A DNA stretch of 64,000 nt. Source: Chlorophyllum brunneum. Lineage: Eukaryota > Basidiomycota > Agaricomycetes > Agaricales > Agaricaceae. The notes under the pieces are model-generated. The model made no database searches. It was given only the letters and a program-made list of their open reading frames with translations, and was not told where the DNA came from. Shown here piece after piece: positions 23,220 to 35,026 of the stretch. The position numbers were made by a program, and so were the translations under genes. The DNA lies in contig OY756142.1 in assembly GCA_963576785.1 (NCBI GenBank), positions 2,294,001 to 2,358,000 of the forward strand, in the 5' to 3' direction. Each line of letters starts with the position of its first letter. The stretch's first letter is position 1.

Positions 23220-23643
23220 TTGGGAGGATGGTGGTAAGTGGACAAGAGGGATTGTGTACCAGAAAGCCAAGAGAGAAGGGGACCACGTGCGCCTGACTGT
23301 ATTGGGGAACACACCTGATCGTCAGTCACCCTTTCAAATGGTAATCACCCTCACAAGCTTGGGATTCCGTGGCTCTCTTTCCCCTTCAGTGCCCCGTCAT
23401 CTGCCCGCGCGATCAGCCCCTCGCCACCGAGCACAATCCCAGTCCCAGCGCCCTCGCTGCATCCTGGACTGAAATGACACGGCGGGGGTTGGTCCAAGCC
23501 GGGTACACAAAAGTGCCTGTGCCGAGTAGAATGGATACGCTATATTACTTATGTGATGTCACACCTCAGCCCACACGTGATCTGCCCGGTTTTGGTTGGA
23601 GGCGGCAAATACCAAGACAAACAATTGCGAAGAGCTCACACCC
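23220..23643. promoter_or_regulatory. Divergent promoter, Zn2Cys6 gene / PABPN1-like gene
   Basis: 424 bases between divergent start codons. Pyrimidine-rich stretches occur but I see no strong regulatory word. An in-frame upstream ATG for the Zn2Cys6 gene lies inside it (23312). Confidence 0.4.
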
Positions 23644-24469
23644 ATGGCCGACGTCGACTCGACACAACCAACACCAAGTGCTGCCGAGGAGGCCCAGGTC
23701 AGTATCAATGAGGAGGAAGAGTCCAAGGTTCGCGTTTCTCGCTATTCTATGCGGCCTCGCCTGACTTTGGCACAGGAAATCATGCTCATGAAGCAGCGGG
23801 TGGAGGAGATGGAGAGGGAGGCAAAAAAACTAAGAGAGCTCCAGGCTGCAGCCGAGCAAGTAACAGAAGGCTCGGAGGGTGGTGAAAGCGGGCCAATGGA
23901 TACCGAGGAGGACAAGACCGCCATTGACTCACGAAGCGTGTATGTTGGAAATGTGTGTCTTCTTTTCATATGACCGCCCTTCATCGCACTCAAAGCGTGT
24001 TATCCAGGTCGACTATGGGGCTACTCCTGAAGAGATCCAAGGCCACTTCCAATCTTGTGGTACCATTAATCGGGTGACCATTCTCTGTGACAAGTTTACC
24101 GGACATCCAAAAGGGTATGAAATATTCTGCCGCGAGGTTCTGCCAGTTTGTTTACCGGAGTACAGATATGCATATGTTGAATTTTCCGAGCCCGAGCATA
24201 TTGACGCAGCGCTGGCTATGGACAACTCGCTGTTCCGTGGCAGACTAATTAAGGTGCGTGGTCCCGGCATGTTGCTGCACAATCTGACGGTGGGGAACGC
24301 AGGTGACGGCAAAGCGGACAAACATTCCAGGCTTCAACCGAGGAAGAGGGCGTGGTGGCCGAGGTGGATACCGGGGGGGATACCGTGGGCATGGTGGATA
24401 CAGTCCATATGGTCGTGGCCGCGGCAGGTGAGTTGGAAGTCGCTGGTACATACGACAGCCAGGCACTGA
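23644..24469 (+). CDS. PAB2: PABPN1/Pab2-like nuclear poly(A)-binding protein
   Basis: Binds poly(A) in the nucleus and links polyadenylation to RNA decay. Exons 23644..23952, 24008..24114, 24166..24253, 24303..24427 and 24463..24469 give 211 residues. Order: acidic N-terminus, a coiled coil ([20 protein letters not shown], residues ~47-70), one RRM ([35 protein letters not shown], with RNP2 YVGN and RNP1 KGYAYVEF), the [15 protein letters not shown] motif, and an RG/RGG/GY-rich tail that is a likely arginine-methylation target. That coiled coil-RRM-RG order is diagnostic for PABPN1. The last coding exon contributes only His plus the stop, after a 35-nt intron (24428..24462). If that intron were retained the tail would differ. 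The ATG at 23644 is the first in frame. Confidence 0.93.
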
Positions 24470-24630
24470 GAAACGCGAACCAGGGGGCGGGGACGAGGGT
24501 ACTAAAAAGTATATTGACAAGCCTGCTTTCTATCTTGTGTATGATACCACTACTGTAATGTCGCGGCATTGTTTGTGACTGTTTACGTGTCTGAAATTGC
24601 AAACTTGTTCTCTGGCCGAGTCCACCCACA

Positions 24631-25140
24631 ATGCTCTCCGCTGCTGGTCGTCTCTTTGCCACCTCTGCTCGCCGTGCGCAGCCCACCACGTATCCTTTCT
24701 CCAAGACTGCACTCGCCCCCCCGCCTCCATCCCTCGCACCGCCCCCTCGTGCCAATGTAGGCAAGGGGCTCATGGAATACCTCCACAAAACCATTCCCCC
24801 AGCGGAGAAGCAGCAAATGCTTGCAGAGCTTTTTTCACGACGTTCGCCGAACCAACTTATGCCCGGGTCCGTCGTTTCCGTGACCCTTGACCACGCCCCA
24901 ACCGCCTTCACCGGCGTACTCATTTCTATCCGACGGAGGGGAATCGACACGTCTTTTGTGCTCCGGAACATCGTCCAGCGGACGGGGGTAGAGATGCAGT
25001 TCTTTGTGAACTCGCCGCATTTGAAGGAGATCAAGCTGGTGCAGAAGCCGCCAAAGGGAAGGATGAGGAGGGCGAAGCTGTTCTACCTACGCACGTCGCC
25101 TGATAAGATGAGCATGTTGGCGGCGGGACGCGGTGGGTGA
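24631..25140 (+). CDS. IMG1: Mitochondrial ribosomal protein bL19m
   Basis: Large-subunit mitoribosome protein at the subunit interface. One intronless ORF of 169 residues with an ATG at 24631. The first ~35 residues (LSAAGRLFATSARRAQ) make a mitochondrial presequence with Arg, Ser and no acids. The bL19 core follows: LMPGSVVSVTLDHAPTAFTG, VLISIRRRGIDTSFVLRNI, GVEMQFFVNSPHLKEI and KGRMRRAKLFYLR. The last is the conserved RRAKLYYLR motif of bL19. It lies 161 bases downstream of the PABPN1-like gene on the same strand and ends 104 bases before the next gene. Confidence 0.95.
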   Translation: MLSAAGRLFATSARRAQPTTYPFSKTALAPPPPSLAPPPRANVGKGLMEYLHKTIPPAEKQQMLAELFSRRSPNQLMPGSVVSVTLDHAPTAFTGVLISIRRRGIDTSFVLRNIVQRTGVEMQFFVNSPHLKEIKLVQKPPKGRMRRAKLFYLRTSPDKMSMLAAGRGG

Positions 25141-25244
25141 AGAGTGCAGGGGTCGCTGGGGGATATTAGGAGTGTGACGGAAAAGGAAACTGGTGACACC
25201 GAAACATAGCGTACACAGCCTGTCTTCCTCTCTCACAACTATCC

Positions 25245-27162
25245 ATGCCTTCCAATAATCCTCGCTCTCTCCGTCCTCTCGCCTTCAGTATCTCACGTAG
25301 ACCTACTTCTCCAGGTCCTCCTTCTCCAACTTTTTCAGAGGCTACAAACGCCTCAGCCTTCAATTTCGGTGCCAATGGCCCCACTAAGATCATTACCCGC
25401 ACTGACCTCAAGGCCAGTCTCCAGGCCTATGAGGACGTGAGCTTTTACCGAACCTGAAAATGACTAGCAAATGTGACTCTGAAAGAACCCCTCTAGGTCA
25501 TGGCTTCCTCAGCTGCCTATCGTTCCGCCCTACTAACAATGTCAAAAGCTACTGCAGCCTTCGCAGATGCAATGGAACGTTGCAGTGGGTGCGCCCCCAT
25601 CACTCGTCCCTTGTCCTCAACCACATATCCTCATCTTGTGTCTACACAGATTAAAAGGGCCGACCTACGAGGCTGGCAGTCGCCTCCAAGCTGCGGCAGG
25701 CGTCCACCATCTGATCGGCAATCTTTGGCATGTCCTGGTGAGCAGTTCCATCACATGCAACTCCTGCTGTGGTCTCATCACACCAGGCCGAAACCCTCGA
25801 CAAAAAATTTGAAAAGCCTCTTCGACAGCACCTTGACACATACAAGACCATCGTCAATGTATGTTCGACACACGTGGTAACGTGCTGCCGCCGAGCTCAT
25901 TGTCTTTTTCCTAAAGGAACGTTCGTCTTCTTATGAGCGCGCCCTCCGAGAAAAAAGCCAAATCATCCGACAAACAGAAATGCGAAATATGAACCGCAAA
26001 GAACGGAGTATGTCTCTTCGGCTCCTTCCCGCTCCCATCCTTGACATCTCGTTCAGATCTACAGAGCTTCAGAGAGGCACTTGCCGTACTTCAGCGCCAA
26101 GTCGACGAATTAGACGAACTCAAGTCCGCGCATTACCAAGAAATTCTCGAGCATGAGGAAGAAGTGTGGAATGTGGTCCATAACAAGGTCCACCCCCATT
26201 AAATATATACCCATATTTGTGCTTACAGTAGCTGCCCACATATAGGTTTGTATTGTTGTTCGTTCCACTATGGACGTTTTCGACAGATTCACAGCAAAAG
26301 CGTATGGAATATGATTTCATCACCTCTTCTCCCTTGCTGATCACAAACCACCAATAGATCCGATCCTATAATCGAGCCAATGCTGCAATCCGTTCCAGAC
26401 CCTTTTGATGCCTATGGCCCTCCTCAATCAGAAGACCAGATATTCAGCATCTTAGCACCACTTTCCATCATGGCCCAGCCCGCTTCTTCTTCTTCTACAC
26501 CAAGCCCTCTGGGAGGGACCCCCGAGCGCGATGCAAGCGAATCTCTCCCGTCTAGTCTGGGAACCAAAAAAGTGACCTCATGGCTGCCAACGAGCGCTGC
26601 TAACGGCAACTCCCCCTTCCCCACTGAAGCCAGTGCTTGGGCGGATGCCCATTACTCGATCTCACCCCCTTCGACACCACCGCGCTCAGTCTCGCCTCCA
26701 CATAACTCACACCTCAGCCGGAGACATTCAGTGCCCAGTGGTTCTTCGAACCGCAAGTCAGAATCTAAGCTGCGATCTGTCTTATCCGTCATAGATGAAG
26801 GGCGTTCATCACGACACGAAGGATCCACTATTGGCAGTGCGCATGATAGTGGAAGTTACAATGACGACAACGCCCCACAATACCCCACACCACCAGTAAA
26901 CCCAAACGGCAAAACGCCACCTTCGCCACCTCACCAAACACCTTCAGACGTTGCAAGTACTGAACCAGATTCCGGGCAGACGGGTCATTCATGGTCTTTT
27001 ACGTATGGCCAGTCACCATACGAATACACAAACGACAGCAATTCAAGTACTCCCCGCAATTCCACGTCATGTACCCCGACTACGACTCCCTCAGAACCTC
27101 CTAACAACGGTACTAGTGCCACAGATTTGGATGGCCAGCTACGTATGCACTCCATTATATGA
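25245..27162 (+). CDS. Ivy1-like BAR-type phospholipid-binding protein
   Basis: Resembles yeast Ivy1, an inverse-BAR-like protein of the vacuole/endosome that binds phosphoinositides and Ypt7 and tunes TORC1 signalling. Exons 25245..25436, 25497..25588, 25650..25737, 25787..25858, 25917..26007, 26057..26187, 26246..26301 and 26358..27162 give 508 residues in frame. A short disordered N-terminus precedes a helical domain: TRTDLKASLQAYEDV, ATAAFADAMERCSGLKGP, AAAGVHHLIGNLWHVLAETL, KPLRQHLDTYKTIVNERSSS and LQRQVDELDELKSAHYQ. The last ~270 residues are Ser/Pro-rich and disordered. The helical block is spread over seven tiny exons while the tail is one exon. A GTATGC donor-like site just before the stop leaves a slightly different C-terminus possible. 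The homology call is from memory of the family pattern and is moderate. Confidence 0.75.
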
Positions 27163-27486
27163 TCTATCTGTCTAGGTACCATATGCGACTATCTATCTAC
27201 CTACATAATGACGTGGACGTCTTGCCTATTCTGCCTCTCTCCCACTTCTTCATTTCATCTCTACTTACTCCAACACCACAGGCGATACACGGATTTGTTG
27301 TCTACTAAAAGGGGATTGAAATGCTCGACCACAAATTCCTACTGAAGTATAGGATGGCCACGTTTTTACTATATGTCAAGTCAACGAATCTAAGATAGCC
27401 AGGTCCGCGGCTTACAAAAGTATTAAATGTGACTTGACTCCTAGCATTATATACTCTCCACATTACCACTGCCACCGTTCCGTTCA
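27163..27486. other. Intergenic, convergent 3' ends
   Basis: 324 bases between the stop codons of the Ivy1-like gene and mitochondrial AspRS. A tandem of ATCTATC/CTATCT words occurs near 27160..27210. No gene or RNA recognised. Confidence 0.5.
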
Positions 27487-30400
27487 TCATGCATTGTTCG
27501 TGTCCGAATTCGCTTGTGATCGGAGTCCGTATTGGGTCAGTGCTTCCTCTATAACAGTGGCTGGACTTTTGAACAGAAGATCTGTCCCAGTGCTGGTCTT
27601 CGGGAACGCAATCACATCACGGATTGATTGAGTCTTGCAAAGAATGGCCATCAAACGATCAAACCCTAGCCAAATGGGATGGAAGGATTTCGGGGGGTTT
27701 GGAATGGGAAAGTGAAGATGGCCAGGATGAGATTGGAAAAGTAACAGAAGTATCGGTAGTATTTTGAGGGTGGGAAGGGTGCATTTGAAACAAATCGTTT
27801 AGCTCACGTTTTCTAGAACTGAGTGGGTGATAAATATTGCCTTACCGAGCGCAATACCCCCATGAGGCGGAGCGCCGCATTGCAGGGCGTGTAATAGTTG
27901 ATCAAATGGGGACATTTCTTGGTCAGTTAACTAGAAATGTTTGCATGAGTCACCGTAGAATAATATCGGGAGAGAACAAAGTTCAAGTTGGGGATAGATA
28001 AAGTTATCGGTCAAACCACGTTTTACCAGGGTTGTCGGAGAGGAAATCATAGACGAATGGAGTTGGAGAAGAAAGGGGAAAAAGCGGTGGCGATGACAGA
28101 ACGAACGATGATACCGGCGGCACGCCACCCACCTGTAGGACATTGGCAAAGATGTATTCCTGCATGCGTGCATCGTGTACACGAACAGACCCTCCTCCGA
28201 TTTCCACCCCATTTAGTACGAGATCGTAGTGCTGGCCGCGGACCTGAGCAGCAGGGAAGAAAAGTCCGGTGAAACATGCGCGATAGATGAAAACAAATGA
28301 CATTCAATCACATCCATCATTTTCATTTGAGTATCCAGATGAAAATGAAGAACAAAGGATATGAAGTGAAGCCGAACGCAGTATCCCATGAATAACCTTA
28401 ATCAAGGGGAAATAAATCACACACACCTCTTCGATATCACCGCGGTACATTGCCTCGATGTCCTGCCACATCGGCGCAGTAAATGGATGATGTGAGCTAC
28501 TCCAGCGTCCTTTAGCTAAAAAGCTTTTATCTTCGTCAGCACGAGTAAATAACGGGAACTCTGTGATCCACAGGAAATGGGGATCTGTGGTAATGATAAA
28601 ATTACCTATCAACAAGGAATGAAGAGACAGTAAGCCGGCGAGGGTCGACGACGGAAAAGACACATGCACCCACCACGCAGCTGAGCTAATTCAGAAATAC
28701 TGAGACGAGCCCTACCCAAGGATGTCGATCCACCCTGTCCCGTTTAAGAATCAGCAGGTGTATCACATGGTAGAACTTTAGGGCGAAGCGACCATTTACC
28801 TTTGGTAATCGGGATCGCTTTGACAGCCAAATATCATCACCATATCTCAATTTCAAAACAGTGTTCATCTTAACTTGCTCGTCAGCTGTCAGACCCTTTA
28901 AGAACTCGCAACCGAGACCTGAATCCCTTAACCACGTAGGAGCGGTGCTTTGGGAATAATGAATGTGGCACTGCAAAGTACACGATCGATCGGTGAGAAC
29001 TCGTAGGTCCTCGATGATTAAGAAGTAAGAAATTACTCACGGCGTCAGAATCGTCTTTGCAGGCTCTTGAAGCACGTATGAACTCTAAGTCGTTCGATTT
29101 TCGGACAATGATACACTCGAGGACTTCTTCGTTTCGTTCGTATACACTGAGTATATCGGGGGAGAGATGAGGTGTGATGTTAACAATCTGTGTGAGAAAG
29201 TGAGGTGAATTAACACTCATTAAAGACTTTATGATTTATGGTGGGCTTTTCCTACCTCGAGTCCGAAACGTGTGTCTGGTTTATCAGATCCATACTAAAA
29301 TCATGTAAATCCTCGAACCCAGAGAATTGGCAATACAAACGGGCCTACACGTGTCATTGCTTCTCGGTAGGTCATCACCCGAAATTGATCGGGAAGGGTG
29401 ATATCCTCCATTTGCGACCAGATTTTCCGAATGAGGGACTCGACAACTTCACGAACCTCTGAACCCCCGATTCTCCATGTATCGGAGAACTGCGAAGTAG
29501 CAGGGCTAGTTTGGCCCCAGGACACGTAGGCCATCTCCAGATCGACCTGGGTGAATTCGGGCTGTCTATCCTTGCGGCCATCTTCATCTCGGAAACATTT
29601 GGCCAATTGGAAATAACGATCAACCCCCCCTGAACAGATCAAAAGCTGCTTCGGCTGTTGAGGAGATTGTTGTAGTGCGTAGAATAAGGGTCTGTCGGAG
29701 TCCGATGCAGTGGTGTCGGTAGCGACGGAAACGCGGGTAGGGACGAGAAATTCCCGGGCACCTTCGGGGGACGATCTGAGAAGGACAGGGGTCTCGACCT
29801 CAACGAAGCCTGAGGAAGAAGCCAACTGTGAGCGACCTCGAACATTTAGACACAAAGCAAGTAACATGCCTTGATCATGAAGGGTGTTCCGAATTAGGTG
29901 GGCGACATGACTGCGCTTCTTGATGTTATCGGACAAAACGGTTCTTCTTAAGTCCAAATATCGATATCGGGCTCTCAAGTCTTCGCCCGGCTTTGCACGG
30001 GGCTATTAATACAACGAAGACAGCAGGGCAAAGAGTGAGGCCGTACCAAGTTAAATGGGTTTGAAGGGGTGAAAGGCAGTGTAGACGCTGGGTTTAGAAC
30101 GGTAAAGCTTTCTACTTGGACATCAATTTCGCCAGTGGTGCCCTTGAGGATCGGAGAGGGTGAGAAACGGGTTAGAAATAGGGTGCGTATAGCCGGCGGA
30201 AAGAAGACAGACCTGGCGCCTGGCCTCCTGGGGACGGAGAAGAACGGTGCCCTCTACGAGGACGGATGATTCTACAGGGACAGAGGATAGCTCGGGAAAA
30301 CCTTGGGAGTGATTGAGGATGAGCTGTGTAGTGCCATACGAGTCCTTGAGGGGGAAGAAGGACACGAGTCTGCCCTTCCTTAAGAAGAATGATGAGCTGG

Positions 30401-30650
30401 CATGATAAGTCGTGGAGAAAAGGGAGTGGTAGTCACCGTCCTGGAAGAAGGGAGCCAGCGAGGACTACGCGTGCGCCTGCGTGGGACGCGTTGAGCGAGC
30501 CGCAGCTGTGTGTCCTGGGAGGAAAGGGTGCTGGGGGCGGTGAGCGGGAGAAACGGGAAAGAAAAAAACAGAAAACATACCAGAGTGGGCGAGTGCGCGG
30601 TTGGTGGCGATGCGGATGGACATGGAGGACGATGAAGAGAGAGCTGACAT
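27487..30650 (-). CDS. MSD1: Mitochondrial aspartyl-tRNA synthetase (bacterial type)
   Basis: Charges mitochondrial tRNA-Asp. About 14 exons from the ATG at 30650 to the TGA at 27487..27489. The N-terminus SMSIRIATNRALAHSG looks like a presequence. The OB-fold anticodon domain follows (THSCGSLNASHAGARV, GRLVSFFPLKDSYGTTQLIL), then class II core motifs: RARYRYLDLRR (motif 1 region), GFVEVETPVLLRSSPEGARE, GGVDRYFQLAKCFRDEDGRKDRQPEFTQ (motif 2), the bacterial-type GAD insertion, HFLWITEFPLF, GQHYDLVLNGVEIGGGSVR, and GIALGFDRLMAI (motif 3) with SIRDVIAFPKT near the end. One intron (29810..29869) uses a GC donor. Its start lies 128 bases from the divergent F-box gene. Other introns are mostly 50-70 nt, except two longer ones near the 3' end. 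Confidence 0.95.
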
Positions 30651-30778
30651 AATCGCCGATGGGATCTTGATATCATTTGCAAGGCCCAATTCAGCGGCGA
30701 TCAATTGCAACTTCAATTGGCCCACCGCCCTGCTCGTCCTATAAAACCAGTCCCAACACCTCTCTCTCTCCCACAACC

Positions 30779-31836
30779 ATGTCGCTTCCCCAGGAACTCC
30801 TTGACAACGTCTTCTCCCGTCTCCCAACCCAGGACCTCCTCACCCTCACCCGCACCTCCTCCCTCTTCTTCCCCATCGCCCAGCGGCTTCTCTACCGCGA
30901 CATCTCCCTCGGCCAGTCAACAAAGAACCCCCTCGTCATCGTCCTCCTGGCCACGAATCCCCATCTTGCTCGTTGTGTCCGCTCCTTCCAGATCAGAATG
31001 GAGCCGCGTTCTCCCATCTTTGCTTCGTTTTTCAATGCGCTTGCAACCGCCCTTGCCAACATGACAGGACTCGAGTCACTCGAACTCTGTCTTAGGACAT
31101 GTTCCTCTTCTGTCCTCCACAGCGCCATTGTCAATCCTGATGCCCTCTATCCTCGTCTACGTCAATTCACCTGTTTCCTTCCTTTCGACAACAATGTTGT
31201 CAAGTTCCTCTCCAAAACTCCCAACCTTGACACCCTTTCTCTCGACTATATCCCCACACCTGGGGATATTCCTCTCACACCCAACGTTCCTTCTTCCATC
31301 ATCCCTGCTCTTACGCAGCTCGCTGGTCCACAGTACGCTGCCCTGGCGCTCGTGCCTGGTCGTCCTCTGGTCAGCGTCCAGCTTCATGATGGCGACTTGA
31401 CAGAGGAGATTGTCGAGACTCTTGCAGCCTCCTCATCTAGTCTTCTCGTCTTCTCTGCATCTACTAGCTCGCCACCTCTACCTATCCTCAAGAGCATTAG
31501 TCGTTCGATGAACCAACTCATGTACCTCCGCCTCATGAGTACCCAAAATTTCCTCGATGTCCCCGATAGGGTGAGATTCCCCACATACGCTCTCCTGCCA
31601 TTCACCACTGACATGTCCTCCGTCCGCAGACGTTCTTCCTCGAGGTTGCAGATGTCCTATATGATATTCTCGATCTAACCGCATTCGAATTATGCGGCAT
31701 GCACTGGAACTCCTCGAAGCAAAAGATTTCCGAATCCGAGGAACGGCGCATTTGGACAACACCATATGAGATCAAGTTTCCTAGTCACGCCAACTCTGCC
31801 GAGTTCGATGATTCGGAATTATTTTTCGCCTACTAA
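30779..31836 (+). CDS. F-box protein
   Basis: Likely SCF ubiquitin-ligase substrate adaptor. Exons 30779..31570 and 31630..31836 give 332 residues. The F-box is at the very N-terminus (LPQELLDNVFSRLPTQDLLTLTRTSSLFFPIAQRLLY, residues ~3-40), matching the LPxELLxxIxxxL...R pattern of basidiomycete F-box proteins. The rest is a Leu-rich, LRR-like alpha/beta fold typical of these proteins (LESLELCLRTC, PNLDTLSLDYIP, MNQLMYLRLMS), with a short C-terminal part. The ATG at 30779 is chosen because it places the F-box at the start; the open frame extends upstream to 30677. The substrate cannot be predicted. F-box proteins of this kind are numerous and fast-evolving in Agaricomycetes. Confidence 0.85.
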
Positions 31837-33173
31837 GTGGCCGTCGACCCGCCTTAAAGGCGTCTGTATCATTCTAGAACCTCCATTGCGAGATAATACC
31901 GTACTAGTCTATGATCCTCTTATTTATACACACCACCTTGCAAAAGTATTCCATAGAACATCTGTCCTTGTATTCAGTACACTGGTCTATGGTTAATTAT
32001 AATCCTGATTCTGGCCAGCTACTACATCCGAACCCGATTCATCGTGTACTCCCGAGACGGATGGTCACCACTATGTAAGTCGAAGCGAATATCCAGGGTA
32101 CAATACGCCACTCGCCCCTAGATCTAAAGGCTGACCCACAAGGCCCCCTGTGTACAATTCTAACTCGCGAGTCATCTGAATCGACGAGGTTCGCCTTGAT
32201 AAATTCTCCCTGTCCAATCCTTGTCGGCAATGCACGTCCTTATGGTGGGTAGGTTCTTCACATTGGCGAGCGTTTCACCTTTCCAATCAGTGACTTTTGT
32301 CAATCATAAGGGGTGGAGTACCCGAAAGTTGGCCTCCCATCAAAAGAACCACAGGTACACCAATACCGCCGAAGGTGTTGGGAAATCAATTCACTGGATT
32401 GTGACTAAAATACGAAATGAGATATTCACAGACTCAGGAGTGTAGCGTCGCAACAGGAACTGTTGGCGTAAAGTGGTGCCCATATACCCATGGATGAGAA
32501 ACTCGAGGACTTAAACGGCTGCACCTGGACCCCCATGCGCGCCCTAAGCCCAACTGACTCCGGTTCCTTTGGCGAGGTCGTTGGTTTCAGTGATAGCGAG
32601 GGCCAAATAGCCTATTTAAGTTTAGGTGCGTTTGCAGAGCTATCTCGAACAAGCACACACATCGATCGCCGCGTACATATCAGATTACGTGAAATCGTGG
32701 TCGCACCTGCACATTGGTTCCCAAATCTTAGAATACAGAAATACAGTGGGGTCGCTCTGACATATGCCACGAGGTTGGCCTCTTACATTGGGCATTCTGC
32801 GGCTTATCCCAGGTCCTATGTAAGCAGGGCAGACTAGTACTTCGATGGACAATGCCCTACCCCTGCGATTTTCGCGGTGTGGGACTTGGTTACAACTTAC
32901 GGGAAAGATCAGGACCCAGACGCCTCTTTGACTGATGTATATTCTGTACATGGAGGGTTCCATTTTCGGACGGAGCAAGTGTGTATGGAGAATAACGTAT
33001 TAGGTCCGTTGAATAAGACGATGATAAGGCACTTGTCATATTGTCACTGTGGTCCTTGGAGATAATTCGCGGACTTTGGTCAGGTGATATGTGTCACATG
33101 ACCTGGTACAACCCAATTCGTCACGCCTGACTAATTGGAACTTTTGACCAGTTCCTTGACCCTTCCTTTTCCG
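31837..33173. other. Long unassigned interval
   Basis: 1337 bases, the longest stretch in the window without an assigned gene. A 115-codon plus-strand frame (32490..32837) and a 97-codon minus-strand frame (32685..32978) overlap one another; neither has a recognisable motif. I could not find terminal repeats, target-site duplications or reverse-transcriptase/transposase motifs. It may hold a non-coding RNA, a lineage-specific gene with introns, or decayed sequence. Confidence 0.4.
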
Positions 33174-34958
33174 ATGAACAAACGTCCACCGAATGAGCTC
33201 GAAAGCAGACTTCACAAAGCCATCCTTTCTGCTCCAAAGAAGGTGCGAGATCATCTCCATTCAGATGCAAACCCCCCGTTAACATGATGCCAATCAGGAG
33301 ATGACCGCCAAGGATGCTGAAGCCATCATTTCAGATCGAAGTGCCAGGGAAAAAGCACTGAACTTCTTGCTCGGAGTGGGCCTTCTCAAGACACTTGTCG
33401 ATTCGAACCGGAAGGTTTCTTTCAGGGCAGTCACGAAGGGTGAACTTGTCATGTATGTGCTATGAAGTCATTCCTCTTGCCCTGTAGCGAATATTGACGA
33501 CAACTCTATGTCATAATAGGACAAAGGACTTGAATGGGGAAGAAAACCTCGTGTTCAGTCATATCAAGGCTGCGGGGAATGAAGGTAGGCTCCATATTCA
33601 TCTGAGCCCTGCCCATGATGTCATCGCGAGGGTCTGCTGATTGAGATATTGACATTTGCTCACTCAATCCCTTGCTAGGAATATGGACGAAGCACCTGAA
33701 GACGAAGACAAATCTCCACCAGACCATCATCGATCGATGCCTAAAGACACTGACACAAAAACGTCTAGTGAAACGTGTCCCGTCCGTCCAGGTATATCAT
33801 GTCATGTGCATTGCTTTTTAATGAGGTGATAAATTGAATCCTGTCTGCAGCATCCGACGCGGAAAATATACATGGTTGAAGGCCTAGAACCTTCAATCTC
33901 ATTAACCGGTGGACCCTGGTACACAGATAATGAGTTAGACACGGAATTCATTCACTACTTGACAGAGGCCTGTTACAAGTTCATTCGTGACATGGTTCGT
34001 CGCTGTTTTATCCCTTCTTGGTTCTTTAGTTCGCCCGTTAATGTAACTCGTGATAGAGCTTTCCGAAGCGCAAGGAAGGTGGTGAGGGCGCGTTATACGC
34101 CATCTCTAATCCACCCAGATATCCCACAGCACAGCATATTCGAACCTCATTGAAGAAAGCGCGCCTGACAGAAACGGAGCTGTCAGTTGAACACGTGGAA
34201 ATACTCTTGAATGTACTCATCTTGGACGGCAAAATTGAGAAAGTGCGTCCATTTCCCGATCTATGACGACATCCGCTGAACTACGACTACACTAGTTACC
34301 GTCCTTTGGGACTGCTGTGTGGGATTCTATTGCCGCCGATGGTGGCGAGTCCGCAGCCGAAGAAGAACAGAAGAAAAAGAAAAAGAAACGCAAGTATGAC
34401 GCCGTTGACTCCGAGGATGAAATACGCGGCAAGAGGAAGAAGAAGCGAAAGGACACAGACTCGGAAGAGACTGGGTCGTCTGAGGACGAGCCGACGAAGC
34501 AATCCAAGAAGAAATGGAACAACCTGATAAACGACGACGGACGGGGCTGTGAATCCGAGTCAGAGCCCCAAAGCAGAAAGAGGAGAAGGAAGAAAAGGAG
34601 GGTCCAAACAAAGTCAGATTCTTTGGACGAGTTAAGTGATGAGGAACAGAGGAGGAAAAAGAGAAGGGTTCCGGACTCTTCGGATCCATCTTCCTCTGAC
34701 GACGAGGACGCCGACCGACCCAAACGCAAACCCTTCAAGCGATCCACTTCCCAGTCGAGACTCTACGACGATATGGACGAAGGAGACGGAAGTGTGTACC
34801 GAGCCATCAAGGAAGAGCACTCATCTCTCGGCTGGTCGGAAGCACCATGTACCCTCTGCCCATCCTTCGACTTTTGCAAAGATGGCGGTCCCGTGAATCC
34901 GAATGACTGTGTATATTATGAAGAATGGCTCACTGCGGTCTCTCTGGACTCGGTCTAG
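33174..34958 (+). CDS. RPC34: RNA polymerase III subunit RPC34/RPC6 (POLR3F)
   Basis: Part of the RPC82-RPC34-RPC31 subcomplex that opens Pol III promoters and contacts TFIIIB. Exons 33174..33242, 33298..33452, 33520..33584, 33679..33791, 33851..33994, 34057..34242 and 34296..34958 give 464 residues. Tandem winged helices span ~1-240 (FLLGVGLLKTLVD, IWTKHLKTKTNLHQTIID, TRKIYMVEGLEPSISLTGG, LSVEHVEILLNVLILDGKIE). The C-terminal cysteines 429, 432, 438 and 449 (CTLCPSFDFC...C) match the iron-sulfur cluster motif of human POLR3F. Between these, about residues 262-410 form a strongly charged insert of alternating Lys/Arg and Asp/Glu/Ser blocks that the human and yeast proteins lack; this makes it about 150 residues longer than usual. 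Convergent with the PPTase gene, 68 bases apart. Confidence 0.96.
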
Positions 34959-35026
34959 GGCCAGGGTTAGGTAACAAAAATCTATTCTGCATTGCATGAA
35001 ATATATCGTCATAGCCCCTGAGCGAT

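Noticed and set aside
23596..23643. Upstream extension of the PABPN1-like protein
   Set aside because: The frame opens at a TTG; the first ATG in frame is at 23644.
34292..34747. 151-codon minus-strand open frame rich in Ser, Leu and Phe
   Set aside because: Mirror image of the Lys/Glu-rich RPC34 insert (AAG/GAA codons read as CTT/TTC); composition is an artefact.
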